Shown here piece after piece: positions 33,650-42,355 of a stretch of 64,000 bases of DNA (position 1 is the stretch's first letter; the number at the start of each line of letters is the position of its first letter). Location: NCBI GenBank assembly GCA_023384675.1, contig JAHDVK010000025.1:18486-82485 (forward strand). The letters run 5' to 3'. The position numbers were made by a program, and so were the translations under genes. The DNA comes from Bryobacteraceae bacterium (GTDB taxonomy: Bacteria > Acidobacteriota > Terriglobia > Bryobacterales > Bryobacteraceae). The notes beneath the pieces were generated by a model, which saw only the letters and a list, made by a program, of their open reading frames with translations, was not told where the DNA came from and made no database searches.

Positions 33650-34144
33650 ATGCGACCCAACCTTGATTCATTGACCGAAGAGATTCAACAATACCTCGCC
33701 GCCGAGCAGTTCATTGTGTTCCGCAGCCTGAGCCGGGCCGCCGACGGCCAGGCCTTTGTCTACTGGGACACCGGCCGCCACCCGGATTACAAAGCGTTCC
33801 TCGACTGTGCCCAGCAGCTTGGACTGCGGCTGATGCATTTCCACGCCCGCGAGTTTTCGCAGGCCCACCGCGAGGAGGCTCTCGACCAGCTCGAGGATGC
33901 CGACTTGCCACGAGAAGAAAAACGCACGCTGGCAAGGCGGATCGAGGAACTCGCCATCTACGAAGGCTTCACCTGCGCCGTCGAGCTGAGCTTCGACTAC
34001 GAAGGGCGCATCTACCTGTTCGAGATTCAAACCGAGTGGTACGAGGAATGGCACGACATCCTCGATGAGATCGAAGCGGCGATGCCCGACGATTTCAGCC
34101 CCGGCCTGGGCGGCGCCGGCGGCAGCTACTACTCGAATAACTAA
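33650..34144 (+). CDS. Conserved acidic protein of unknown function
   Basis: 164 aa, with a strong site (GAAGGAGACG) 27 bp after the dehydrogenase stop. No signal or membrane helix. Acidic, mixed alpha/beta: 'EQFIVFRSLSRAADGQAFVYWDTGRHPDYKAFLD', 'LMHFHAREFSQAHREEALDQLEDADLPREEKR', 'CAVELSFDYEGRIYLFEIQTEWYEEWHDILDEIE', ending in a glycine-rich tail. I do not recognise it. Its position between a BMC enzyme and recJ, all within short gaps, suggests one transcript, so a cargo or scaffold role is possible but unproven. Confidence 0.78.
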   Translation: MRPNLDSLTEEIQQYLAAEQFIVFRSLSRAADGQAFVYWDTGRHPDYKAFLDCAQQLGLRLMHFHAREFSQAHREEALDQLEDADLPREEKRTLARRIEELAIYEGFTCAVELSFDYEGRIYLFEIQTEWYEEWHDILDEIEAAMPDDFSPGLGGAGGSYYSNN

Positions 34145-34152
34145 GGGTGCGG

Positions 34153-35898
34153 ATGAGCCATTCCGCGCGCTGGGTTCTGCCTGAAATCGACGACGAGGGC
34201 GTGGAGCGCCTGGCGCGCCAGTGCGGGCTCGAGGCCCCCGCGGCTCGGGTGTTGTGGACGCGCGGGTTGCGGGAAGCCACCGCCGTCGAACCGTTTCTGC
34301 ATCCCAAGCTGTCGGACCTCGAGGATCCCTTCCAGTTGCGCGGCATGGAAGCGGCCGTCGAGCGTGTTCTGCGAGCTGCCAGCGCGGGCGAGCGCATCCT
34401 GATCTATGGCGATTACGATGTGGATGGGACCTCATCGATCGTCATCCTCAAGCTGATGCTCGAGCGCCTGGGCGCGACGGCCGATTTTCACATCCCCAAC
34501 CGGCTGAAGGACGGCTACGGCATCCAGACCGAGGTGCTCGAAGAGGCGGCGCGCGCGGGCGCGAGCCTGCTGATCAGCGTGGATACCGGCATCCGCGCCC
34601 TCGAACCCCTGCGCCGGGCCGCGGAACTGGGCCTCGATGTAATCGTCACCGATCATCATTTGCCTGAAGACGAACTCCCGCCCGCCGTCGCGATTCTCAA
34701 TCCCAATCAGCCGGGATGCGCGTATCCCAACAAGGCGTTATGCGGCGCGGGCGTCACTTTCAAGCTGATTCAGGCGCTGATGGAGCGCGCCGGCATGCCG
34801 CCGGACCGCATCGTGAAGCTGTCGGATTCGTTGCTCGTGCTGGTGGCCATCGCGACGGTCGCCGATGTCGTGGGTCTGACCGGCGAGAACCGCGTGATCG
34901 TCAAGCGCGGCCTCGAGGGCCTCGCGCGCACCCGCAACAAGGGCCTGCGCGCGCTGCTCAACGCCGCCGGGCTGGAGCTTGGCGATCCCATCTCGGCCAC
35001 CGATGTCGGCTTCCGGCTCGGCCCCCGCATCAATGCCGCGGGCCGCATGGACCACGCCGCCGACGTGATCGAACTCTTTCTGACCCCCGACGAGCATCGC
35101 GCGCATGAAATCGCGCAACGGCTCGATGCTTTGAACTCCGAACGCCAGCGCACCTGCGAGGCCATCGTCGAACAGATCTTCGCCGAACTCGGCGATCCCC
35201 CGCTGCCGCCCGAAAAGGCCGGCCTGGTGTTCTACAACCCGGAATGGCACCGCGGCGTGGTAGGCATTGTGGCCAATCGCGTCGCGGAGTCCTACCACCG
35301 CCCGGCGCTGGTGCTCGGGCGCGACGGCTCCACCGGCATGGCGCAGGGCTCCGGCCGTTCCATTCCAGGCTTTCACCTGCTTGCGATTCTGGAATCCATG
35401 GCGGATGTGTTCGACCGCTTCGGCGGCCACCGCGCCGCGGTCGGAGTGACGCTGCGCGCCAGCCGCGTGGATGAGCTGCGCGAACGCTTCAACGAGGCCG
35501 TGGCGCGCGCGCTGACAAGCGAGGAACTGGCCGGCGAGATCCGCTTCGACGCCCCGCTCACGCTGTCCGAACTGACGCCCGGCGCCGCCGGCCAGGTGCT
35601 CCAGATGGCTCCCTTCGGCTTTGGGAATCCCGCGCCGCTGTTCTATGTGCCCGGCGTGGTGATCGAAGAGCCTGTGCAGCCTTTCGGTTCGGGTCAGGAC
35701 CATCTGCGGGTTCGTCTGCCCGCCGGCAACGGCCGCTTCATGACCGCCAAGGCCTGGCGATTTGGTCCCCGGGCCGACGAACTCGCTCCCGGGCGGCGTG
35801 TGGATCTGGCGCTGACCATCGACCAGGATTTGTACTCGCTCAAACGCGGCTACAGCGGCTGGTGCGTCACGCTACGCGACGTGCGGCCAGTCCGCTAA
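34153..35898 (+). CDS. recJ: Single-stranded-DNA-specific exonuclease RecJ
   Basis: 581 aa from ATG 34153 (AAGGG 5 nt upstream; a GTG at 34147 is less likely). DHH motif I DYDVDGT at 87-93, DHH triad at 167-169 (TDHHLP), the NxGPRINAAGRM-type block (GPRINAAGRMDHA) and DHHA1 with 'FGGHRAAVGVTL'. C-terminal OB-like domain (about 460-581). It degrades single-stranded DNA 5' to 3' in recombination and mismatch repair. Length is typical. It closes the apparent BMC operon, 9 nt after the unknown gene's stop; this may be only chance clustering. Confidence 0.95.
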   Translation: MSHSARWVLPEIDDEGVERLARQCGLEAPAARVLWTRGLREATAVEPFLHPKLSDLEDPFQLRGMEAAVERVLRAASAGERILIYGDYDVDGTSSIVILKLMLERLGATADFHIPNRLKDGYGIQTEVLEEAARAGASLLISVDTGIRALEPLRRAAELGLDVIVTDHHLPEDELPPAVAILNPNQPGCAYPNKALCGAGVTFKLIQALMERAGMPPDRIVKLSDSLLVLVAIATVADVVGLTGENRVIVKRGLEGLARTRNKGLRALLNAAGLELGDPISATDVGFRLGPRINAAGRMDHAADVIELFLTPDEHRAHEIAQRLDALNSERQRTCEAIVEQIFAELGDPPLPPEKAGLVFYNPEWHRGVVGIVANRVAESYHRPALVLGRDGSTGMAQGSGRSIPGFHLLAILESMADVFDRFGGHRAAVGVTLRASRVDELRERFNEAVARALTSEELAGEIRFDAPLTLSELTPGAAGQVLQMAPFGFGNPAPLFYVPGVVIEEPVQPFGSGQDHLRVRLPAGNGRFMTAKAWRFGPRADELAPGRRVDLALTIDQDLYSLKRGYSGWCVTLRDVRPVR

Positions 35899-35931
35899 CC
35901 GGCGCAAACCCGTCAAAAAGCCCTGTCACCA

Positions 35932-35944
35932 GCCCCGACGGGGC
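35932..35944 (+). terminator. Weak hairpin after recJ
   Basis: GCCCC-GAC-GGGGC followed by CCTTAT in the 98-bp gap before the nitrilase gene. Short stem and no real T-run, so only a possible terminator. Confidence 0.35.
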
Positions 35945-35996
35945 CCTTATCAACTCGTCGCCGTATGCTACGATGATGGGACTTTCTGGGCCGGAC

Positions 35997-36845
35997 ATGC
36001 GCTCTCTCCTTACAGCACTTGTTGTTCTCGCCAACTCTGTTGTTCTCGCCCAGCCACCCGCCGAGAAGTCCTTCGTCCTTGCCGCGCTGAGCCTCACGCC
36101 CGAACCCTGGGACAAACAGGCCAACTATGCCAAGCTCGAGCGCTTCGCGCGCCAGGCCGCGGCCCAGGGCGCGCAGGTGATCGTGGCCCCCGAAGGCTAT
36201 CTCGAAGGCTATGTCGGCAATCAGCACCGCACGCCCGGCCTCACGCGGGAACGCTACGCCGCCGAAGCCGCCGAACCGCTCGACGGCCCCCTCATGCGGC
36301 GCGTGCGCTCGCTTGCCGTCGAACTGAAGGTTTACCTGATGACCGGCTTCGCCGAACTGCGCGACGGCCGCGTCTTCAATTCCGCCGTCATGTTCGGGCC
36401 GGACGGCGCGATCGTCCTCCATTACTCAAAAAGCCACACCATGAACGACGAACCCTTCAACACCAAGGGCGTCGAGTTTCCCGTGGCCGCCACCGAGTAC
36501 GGCCAGTGGGGCGCGCTGATCTGCTTCGACCGCCAGGTGCCCGAAACCGCCCGCATTCTCGCCTTGAAAGGGGCTGACATCCTCTTCGTCCCCGCCTGGG
36601 GCGGCTACGGGGAGATGAACGACCTGATGATGCGCGTCCGCGCCTACGAGAACGGCGTCCATCTCGCCTTCGTCCATCCGAAACGCGCGCTGTTGATCGA
36701 CGCGGGCGGCACGATTCTCGCGCAGAACGACGGCGAACACGACCAGATCGTCCTCGCGCGCTTCACCACGCCGTCGCGCCGCAAAGGCTCCCTGCTGCAG
36801 TACCGCCGCCCGGAACTGTATCGCGACCTCACCCAGCCCCGCTAA
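35997..36845 (+). CDS. Exported carbon-nitrogen hydrolase (nitrilase superfamily)
   Basis: 282 aa from ATG 35997, beginning with the signal MRSLLTALVVLANSVVLAQ. The Glu-Lys-Cys triad is visible: Glu in VIVAPEGYLEG, Lys in LHYSKSHTMNDE, Cys in GALICFDRQVPE. It hydrolyses amides or nitriles. A secreted nitrilase-superfamily enzyme is unusual, since most are cytoplasmic, but exported copies are known in soil bacteria. Upstream gap contains TATGCT at 35964-35969 as possible promoter. Substrate unknown; omega-amidase or N-carbamoyl hydrolase types are alternatives. Confidence 0.88.
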   Translation: MRSLLTALVVLANSVVLAQPPAEKSFVLAALSLTPEPWDKQANYAKLERFARQAAAQGAQVIVAPEGYLEGYVGNQHRTPGLTRERYAAEAAEPLDGPLMRRVRSLAVELKVYLMTGFAELRDGRVFNSAVMFGPDGAIVLHYSKSHTMNDEPFNTKGVEFPVAATEYGQWGALICFDRQVPETARILALKGADILFVPAWGGYGEMNDLMMRVRAYENGVHLAFVHPKRALLIDAGGTILAQNDGEHDQIVLARFTTPSRRKGSLLQYRRPELYRDLTQPR

Positions 36846-36890
36846 GGATCGCCGCCCCCGGCCCGCGCATCTTAATAACTGGGGAAACAG

Positions 36891-37580
36891 ATGCAAGCCA
36901 TCCTGGTGGAATCGCGCGAAATCGCGCCAGAAGTGAGGCACTTCGTCTTCGAAGCCGGCGACCTGGAGCGGCTGTCATTCACGCCCGGACAGTTCGTCTC
37001 GTTCAGCGATCTGATCGGCGGCAAGAAAGTCACGCGGGCCTACTCCATCGCCTCCGCGCCGGACGGCAAGCGCTTCGAGTTGTGCCTCAACCGCGTGAGA
37101 GAAGGTCTCTTCTCTCCCCGCCTGTTCGGCATGCGGCCGGGCGAAAGCGTCGAAATGCGCGGCCCACTCGGCTATTTCACCCCGAAACAGCCATTCCGCG
37201 ACGCCGTTTTCGTCGCCACCGGCACCGGTATCGCGCCCTTCCGCTCCTTCCTCCGCGCACCAGAATTGCTGGAGCAAGGCGCGGCCATCACTCTTCTGAT
37301 GGGCGCGCGCCACGAAGAAGGGCTGCTCTACCGGGCGGAGTTCGAAGAACTGGCCGCCCGCAACCCCCGCTTCCGCTTCGTCCCCACTCTCACCCGGCCC
37401 CCGGCGGCGTGGAACGGGCGCGCCGGCCGCGTCCAGGCCCACCTCGAAGAGGCCCTCGGCGGGCGCGGCGATGTGGACGTCTACATCTGCGGCCTCAAGG
37501 CGATGGTCGACGATGTGCGCGCGCTCCTGAAAGAAAAAGGCTTCGAAAGGCGACAAATCGTTTACGAAAAGTACGACTGA
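36891..37580 (+). CDS. Ferredoxin/flavodoxin-NADP+ reductase family flavoprotein
   Basis: 229 aa. FAD-binding domain with RAYSIASAP (RxYS motif) at about 50-58, then NAD(P)-binding domain with FVATGTGIAPFRSFLR and 'DVDVYICGLKAMVDDVRALLKEKG', ending in the aromatic-containing tail YEKYD. It transfers electrons between NAD(P)H and a one-electron carrier. It lies 340 bp before the siroheme reductase gene, with a small membrane protein gene between, and is a plausible electron source for it via ferredoxin. CcmF-like phenol hydroxylase reductases are more distant. Confidence 0.9.
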   Translation: MQAILVESREIAPEVRHFVFEAGDLERLSFTPGQFVSFSDLIGGKKVTRAYSIASAPDGKRFELCLNRVREGLFSPRLFGMRPGESVEMRGPLGYFTPKQPFRDAVFVATGTGIAPFRSFLRAPELLEQGAAITLLMGARHEEGLLYRAEFEELAARNPRFRFVPTLTRPPAAWNGRAGRVQAHLEEALGGRGDVDVYICGLKAMVDDVRALLKEKGFERRQIVYEKYD

Positions 37581-37608
37581 AGCCCCCAGGAGGCGTACAA
37601 TTTGAGAG

Positions 37609-37866
37609 ATGTCCCCGAGGGTGAAGAACTGGATCGTACTCGCCGTTGCCGTGATACTGGTCTTCGGCGTCACCGTGGCGATCGGCCTGAGACTGGCGCC
37701 GCAGCCGCACACCGATACCGATTACCTGGTGATCGGCTCCATCGCCACGCTGCTCGCGCTCGCGGCGCTGTTTGGCGTGCTGCTCATCACCTTCTTCAAA
37801 TCGCCCGGAGCGCTGGTCCGGCGGCGGCAACGCCGCGCCGAATCCGACACAACTCCGGCCGAATAG
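37609..37866 (+). CDS. Small two-helix membrane protein
   Basis: 85 aa with a potential site (GAGAG) before ATG 37609. Two membrane helices (NWIVLAVAVILVFGVTVAIGL and 'YLVIGSIATLLALAALFGVLLITFF') and a basic C-terminus (RRRQRRAESD). No family recognised. It begins 28 bp after the flavoprotein stop and ends before a separate promoter for the siroheme reductase, so it likely belongs to the flavoprotein transcript. Confidence 0.65.
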   Translation: MSPRVKNWIVLAVAVILVFGVTVAIGLRLAPQPHTDTDYLVIGSIATLLALAALFGVLLITFFKSPGALVRRRQRRAESDTTPAE

Positions 37867-37901
37867 CCCCCATCCATACTTTGTTGATAGAGATTGGGAT
37901 T

Positions 37902-37907
37902 TATGCT
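37902..37907 (+). promoter_or_regulatory. Candidate -10 box of siroheme reductase operon
   Basis: TATGCT ends 11 nt before the GTG start at 37919. The preceding TTGATAGAGATTGGGATT (37884-37901) is AT-rich for this genome and could hold a regulator site such as an Rrf2-type repressor's; speculative. Confidence 0.45.
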
Positions 37908-37918
37908 AGCGTAGAGGT

Positions 37919-39553
37919 GTGTCCACCGCCGTCAAGCGCTCCCCCGCTGAGGACCTGAAGGAAAACAGCCGCCGCCTGCGGGGTCCCATCGCCGAGGATC
38001 TGGCGAATGACCTGGATCAATTCTCGCGGCCGTCCACGGGTCTGTTGAAATTCCACGGCATCTACCAGCAGGACGACCGCGATCTGCGCAAGACCGCACC
38101 GGCGAAGGTCTATAGCTGCATGGTGCGTGTGGGCGTCCCCGGCGGCGGCGTGACCGCGGAGCAATACCTCGGCCTCGACACCCTGGCCGACCGCACCGGC
38201 GACGGTTCGCTGCGCATCACCTCGCGGCAGGGCATTCAGTATCACTATGTGGGCAAGACGTCGCTCGCGCAATTGATCCGCGCCATCAACGAAACCGGCC
38301 TGAACACCTATGCCGCCTGTGGCGACGTGGTCCGCAACGTCACTGCCTGCTCGGCGCCGGTGGCGGGCGAGCAGCGCGGCGATCTCGATGCGCTGGTCCG
38401 CGAACTCCGCCGCGCCTTGCAGCCCAAGAGCCGCGCGTATGCCGAAATCTGGCTCGATGGCGAGAAGGCCGCCACGTTGGAAGAGGAAGACGAACCGCTT
38501 TACGGCGCCACCTACCTGCCGCGCAAGTTCAAGATCGGTTTTGCGTTTCCTGGCGACAACACCTCCGACATCTATTCGAACGATCTTGGTTTCGTGGCGC
38601 ATTACGAACACGGCGAACTGGCCGGCTTCACCGTGCTTGCCGGGGGCGGCATGGGCCAGTCCAACGGCATCAAGGGCAGCTATCCGCGCCTGGCCGATCC
38701 CGTCGCATTCATTGCGCCTCAGGAAGTGCTTGCGGTCAGCGAAGCTGTGGTGTCAATCCATCGCGACTTCGGCAACCGCTCCAACCGGAAGCTCGCGCGC
38801 CTGAAGTACGTGATTGACGACCGCGGCCTCGACTGGTTCAAGCAGGAACTCGCGCAGCGTTTGGGCAAGCCCCTCGCGCCGCCGCGCGAACTGGTCTGGA
38901 CCCGCGCCGACGACTACCTCGGCTGGCACGAGCAGGCCGGAGGCGGCTGGTTTTTCGGGCTGCGCGTCGTCAGCGGGCGCATCGCCGGCCCTGTCCGGAC
39001 GGCCATCCGCGAGGTGGTCGAAACCACGCGCTGCGCGGTCCGCTTCACCGTGCAACAGAACCTCTATTTCGCCGGTCTCACGGCGGAACAGAAGCCTGTC
39101 GTCGAGGAAATCCTGCGGCGCAATGGCGTCGCGCTGCCTCACGAACTGCCGCCCGTGCTGCGCCATTCGATGGCCTGTCCGGCACTGCCCACCTGCGGGT
39201 TGGCGTTGACCGACAGCGAACGCATCCTGCCCGATGTGGCCGCGCAGGTCCAGAACGAACTGAACGCCCTCGGACTCGACCAGCGCATCGTCCACCTGCG
39301 CACCACCGGCTGCCCGAACGGCTGCGCCCGCCCGTACACAGCTGAAATCGGGATCGTCGGCGAGAGCGTGCACTTGTACACGATCTATCTGGGGGGCTCC
39401 CCGGTGGGCAACCGCCTGGCCACTGCTTACCGCCGGTTGATCCCGCTCACCGAGTTGGCCGCCACGCTGCGGCCGCTGTTTGAACAGTGGAAGGCCGGGG
39501 CGCTCGAGACCGAATGCTTCGGCGACTGGTTCCACCGTGTGGGGCCCGAATGA
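37919..39553 (+). CDS. Ferredoxin-type sulfite/nitrite reductase (siroheme, 4Fe-4S)
   Basis: 544 aa with GTG start and no spaced Shine-Dalgarno. Two halves of the nitrite/sulfite reductase fold ('DGSLRITSRQGIQYHYVGKTSL'; 'CAVRFTVQQNLYFAGL'). The [4Fe-4S]-siroheme ligands are C420-x5-C426 and C465-x3-C469 (TTGCPNGCARP). The enzyme reduces sulfite to sulfide or nitrite to ammonium with six electrons from ferredoxin; the two cannot be told apart from sequence alone, though NirA/Sir-type C-terminal sequences like this often serve sulfite. The next gene, overlapping by 4 bp, makes precorrin-2, the siroheme precursor. Confidence 0.93.
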   Translation: MSTAVKRSPAEDLKENSRRLRGPIAEDLANDLDQFSRPSTGLLKFHGIYQQDDRDLRKTAPAKVYSCMVRVGVPGGGVTAEQYLGLDTLADRTGDGSLRITSRQGIQYHYVGKTSLAQLIRAINETGLNTYAACGDVVRNVTACSAPVAGEQRGDLDALVRELRRALQPKSRAYAEIWLDGEKAATLEEEDEPLYGATYLPRKFKIGFAFPGDNTSDIYSNDLGFVAHYEHGELAGFTVLAGGGMGQSNGIKGSYPRLADPVAFIAPQEVLAVSEAVVSIHRDFGNRSNRKLARLKYVIDDRGLDWFKQELAQRLGKPLAPPRELVWTRADDYLGWHEQAGGGWFFGLRVVSGRIAGPVRTAIREVVETTRCAVRFTVQQNLYFAGLTAEQKPVVEEILRRNGVALPHELPPVLRHSMACPALPTCGLALTDSERILPDVAAQVQNELNALGLDQRIVHLRTTGCPNGCARPYTAEIGIVGESVHLYTIYLGGSPVGNRLATAYRRLIPLTELAATLRPLFEQWKAGALETECFGDWFHRVGPE

Positions 39554-40287
39554 GCCGCATCTACCTGGTGGGAGCCGGACCCGGCCGCGCCGATCTGCTG
39601 ACCGTGCGCGCCGCGCGCATTCTTGCGCAGGCCGGCGCGGTGCTTTACGACCGGCTCGTTTCCCCGGAAGTTCTCGGCCTGCTGCCCGAAACGGCGGAAC
39701 GCCATTACGTGGGCAAAGCCGAAGGCGAGCAGGACCTGATCCAACCCGCGATCCTCGAACTGCTGGAGGACTGCGCGCGCCGCCACACGACGGTTGTCCG
39801 TCTCAAGGGCGGCGACCCGATGGTCTTCGGCCGCGGAGCGGAGGAGTGGCTCTGGCTCGCGCAACGCGGCTGGGACGTGGAAGTGGTGCCCGGCATCAGT
39901 TCGGCCGTCGCGGTCCCGGCGATGGCGGGGATACCCGCCACGTACCGCGGCCTGTCGGGCGGTTTCGCCGTGGTCACCGGCCACCGGCAGGCGGGCGGGT
40001 GCCAGCAATGGGCCGCGTGGGCGCAGGCGGATACGCTGATTGTGTTGATGGGCGTCAAACGGCGGGCGGAGATCGCCCAATGCCTGCTGGACCACGGCCG
40101 CCCCGCGAGCGAACCCGCCGCCTTCATCGAAAACGGCACTACGCCGAGGGAGCGCGTCACCGTCACCACGCTCGGCGAGATCGCCGCCGGCTGTGTGGTG
40201 GTGGAATCGCCGGCCGTCCTGGTCATCGGTCAAGTGGTCACTTTGCGCGAGGCTCTGCGGCCATTGCTCAGCCTGGCGATCGCCTGA
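39550..40287 (+). CDS. cobA: Uroporphyrinogen-III C-methyltransferase (SUMT)
   Basis: 245 aa from ATG 39550, overlapping the reductase stop as ATGA. Tetrapyrrole methylase motifs: 'IYLVGAGPGRADLLTVRAARIL' (SAM-binding), DRLVSPEVL, 'VVRLKGGDPMVFGRGAEE', PGISSAVAVPAMAGIPATYRG. It methylates C2 and C7 of uroporphyrinogen III to give precorrin-2. Stand-alone SUMT; the CysG-type oxidase/ferrochelatase half is missing here, so siroheme completion needs a separate enzyme elsewhere. Supplies cofactor for the adjacent reductase. Confidence 0.95.
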   Translation: MSRIYLVGAGPGRADLLTVRAARILAQAGAVLYDRLVSPEVLGLLPETAERHYVGKAEGEQDLIQPAILELLEDCARRHTTVVRLKGGDPMVFGRGAEEWLWLAQRGWDVEVVPGISSAVAVPAMAGIPATYRGLSGGFAVVTGHRQAGGCQQWAAWAQADTLIVLMGVKRRAEIAQCLLDHGRPASEPAAFIENGTTPRERVTVTTLGEIAAGCVVVESPAVLVIGQVVTLREALRPLLSLAIA

Positions 40288-40314
40288 ACTCCCCCATAGC
40301 TCCGCGTTCGGGTG

Positions 40315-40320
40315 TAGAAT
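40315..40320 (+). promoter_or_regulatory. Candidate -10 box of Gfo/Idh/MocA operon
   Basis: TAGAAT ending 12 nt before ATG 40333, with no Shine-Dalgarno between (TCCTCTAACGCC). Confidence 0.4.
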
Positions 40321-40332
40321 TCCTCTAACGCC

Positions 40333-41610
40333 ATGACTACCCGACGCCAAATTCTAAAATCCGCCGTCGCGCCGATGATCGTTCCCAGCGTGGTGCTCGG
40401 CCAAAGGGCCGGCGCGGTCGCTCCCAGCGACCGCATCCTGTTTGGGGGTATCGGTCTCGGCTCGCGCGGCACGCACGTCCTTTCCAAAATCCTTCCGCTC
40501 AAAGACGCCAAGTTCATCGCCATTTGCGATGTCCGCGATGAACGGCGCGAGACCATCAAGTCGATGGCCGACAAGAACTATGGCGACCGCGACTGCCGGA
40601 TGTACAGCGATCAGTACGAACTGCTCGGCCGCTCCGACATCGACGCCGTGCTGATCGCCACCGGCGACCGCTGGCACACTCCGCTTTCCATCATCGCCGC
40701 CCAGCACGGCAAGGACGTTTACTGCGAGAAGCCCTGCTCGATGTCCATCGAGGAAAGCTGGGCCCTGGCCGACGCCTTCCGCCGGTACAACCGCCTCTAT
40801 CAGGCCGGCTGCCAGCGGCGCAGCGGCGCGAACTTCATCCTCTGCAAGGACCTGCTCAATTCCGGCGCGCTCGGCAAGCTGAAAGCGCTCTATGCCAACG
40901 TCGGACCGTCGGTCAACTGGCCGCCGCTGCCCAGCCGCGACTGGCTCGCCGAAGAGCCGCTGCCGCCCAAACAGGTGCTCGATTGGGACCGCTGGCTCGG
41001 CCCCGCCCCCTGGCGCCCTTATCATTCCTCTTACGTGCGCGGCGGCTGGCGCAACATCTATGACTTCCACGGCGGCGGAATCCTCGAATGGGGCTCGCAC
41101 ACCGTGGACCTGTGCCACTGGGCCGCGGGTCTCGACGAAACGCAGCCCGTTGAATACGAACCCGTCGGCACGAACGTGGGCCCTTACCACGTCAACTGCC
41201 GCTACGAAAACGGCGTCAAACTCGTCATGCGCGACAACGGCTGGGACGGCGCGCTCGACACCGGCTCGTGCAGCTTCAAAATTGAAGGCGAGGACGGCTG
41301 GGTCGAAACCGGCGACAAGACTAAGATCGAAGCCTCCGACAACATCAAGCCCCTGCTGCGCCCCACCGAGGAAGCGCGCATGGCCTTGGAGAATCACGTC
41401 AAGGAATTCGTCCGCTGCATCCGCAGCCGCCAGGAACCCAGCGCCAGCGCCGCCGCGGCCGCCAATTCCCACGTCACCTGCCACGCCGCCTTTATCGCTT
41501 ACCAGCTCGGCAAGACCCTCAACTGGGACACCGCCAAGCACGAATTCACCAATAGCGACGTAGCCAACAACATGCGTTCGCGCGCGCTGCGCGAACCCTG
41601 GCGGATTTGA
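40333..41610 (+). CDS. Exported Gfo/Idh/MocA-family oxidoreductase (Tat leader)
   Basis: 425 aa. Twin-arginine leader TTRRQILKSAVAPMIV at the N-terminus. NAD(P)-binding Rossmann (about 32-150, 'FGGIGLGSRGTHVLSKILPLKDAKFIAICDV'), EKPCSMSIEES as the conserved EKP, and a C-terminal Gfo/Idh/MocA domain with 'HGGGILEWGSHTVDLCHWAAG'. Bound cofactor before Tat export is normal in this family in Acidobacteria, Planctomycetes and Verrucomicrobia. It oxidises or interconverts sugars or cyclitols. Operon with HEAT protein and AGE epimerase downstream suggests periplasmic sugar handling. Confidence 0.93.
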   Translation: MTTRRQILKSAVAPMIVPSVVLGQRAGAVAPSDRILFGGIGLGSRGTHVLSKILPLKDAKFIAICDVRDERRETIKSMADKNYGDRDCRMYSDQYELLGRSDIDAVLIATGDRWHTPLSIIAAQHGKDVYCEKPCSMSIEESWALADAFRRYNRLYQAGCQRRSGANFILCKDLLNSGALGKLKALYANVGPSVNWPPLPSRDWLAEEPLPPKQVLDWDRWLGPAPWRPYHSSYVRGGWRNIYDFHGGGILEWGSHTVDLCHWAAGLDETQPVEYEPVGTNVGPYHVNCRYENGVKLVMRDNGWDGALDTGSCSFKIEGEDGWVETGDKTKIEASDNIKPLLRPTEEARMALENHVKEFVRCIRSRQEPSASAAAAANSHVTCHAAFIAYQLGKTLNWDTAKHEFTNSDVANNMRSRALREPWRI

Positions 41611-41625
41611 GCGAAGGAGACTCCC

Positions 41626-42327
41626 ATGCAACAACCAGCACAGCAGCCGAAACCCGCCGCCGCCAAACCTAAACCCGAGCGGCCCACTCCCCCGCCGGAG
41701 TTCCAGGAGAAGGACATCGCCACCATGGGCGCGGCCGGCCTCGCCGCCATCCTGAAGGACCCTGCCGCATCCGAGTTCCGCAAGGCCAAAGCCTGCATGC
41801 GCGCCGGCGAACTGGGCGCGAAAGAGGCCGTGCCCGCCCTCGCCGCGTTGCTCGACGATGAACACCTGAGCGTTTATGCGCGCTACGGGCTGGAACCCAT
41901 CGCCGACGCCTCGGCCAGCGAGGCATTGCGCGCCTCGCTCACCAAACTGAAGGGCGACCGTCTGATCGGCGCCGTCAATTCGATCGGCAAACGCCGCGAT
42001 GCGCAGGCCACGGCCGCGCTGGTCAAAATGATGAACGGCTCCGACGCCGCCCTGGCCCAGGCCGCCATCGCCGCGCTCGGCAGCATCGGCAACGCCGCGT
42101 CCGCCAAGGAACTGCAAGGCGCGCTTCGCCGGACGACGGGCATGACCCGCATGATCGTCGCCGACTCCTGCCTGGTGTGCGCCGAACGCATGCTGGAAGC
42201 GGGCCAGCGCGACCAGGCCCTGGCGCTCTATGCCGTGCTCACCGCGCCCGACATCCCGCAGGCCGCGCGCCTCGCCGCCATGAGCGGCATTATTCGCGAG
42301 GAACGTTCGCCGTCGCGGCCACGGTAG
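41626..42327 (+). CDS. HEAT-repeat protein
   Basis: 233 aa, AAGGAG site 15 bp after the oxidoreductase stop. A Pro/Ala/Lys-rich start (residues 1-30) is followed by about five HEAT helix pairs: 'FRKAKACMRAGELGAKEAVPALAALLDDEHLSVYARYGLEPIAD', 'DAQATAALVKMMNGSDAALAQAAIAALGSIGNAASAKELQGAL'. No signal peptide. HEAT proteins act as scaffolds; related HEAT proteins accompany Gfo/Idh/MocA genes and DUF1080 proteins in Planctomycetes and Acidobacteria. The target is unknown. Confidence 0.85.
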   Translation: MQQPAQQPKPAAAKPKPERPTPPPEFQEKDIATMGAAGLAAILKDPAASEFRKAKACMRAGELGAKEAVPALAALLDDEHLSVYARYGLEPIADASASEALRASLTKLKGDRLIGAVNSIGKRRDAQATAALVKMMNGSDAALAQAAIAALGSIGNAASAKELQGALRRTTGMTRMIVADSCLVCAERMLEAGQRDQALALYAVLTAPDIPQAARLAAMSGIIREERSPSRPR

Positions 42328-42355
42328 CCTGCCGCCGGAACCGGGGGGTGCGCCC

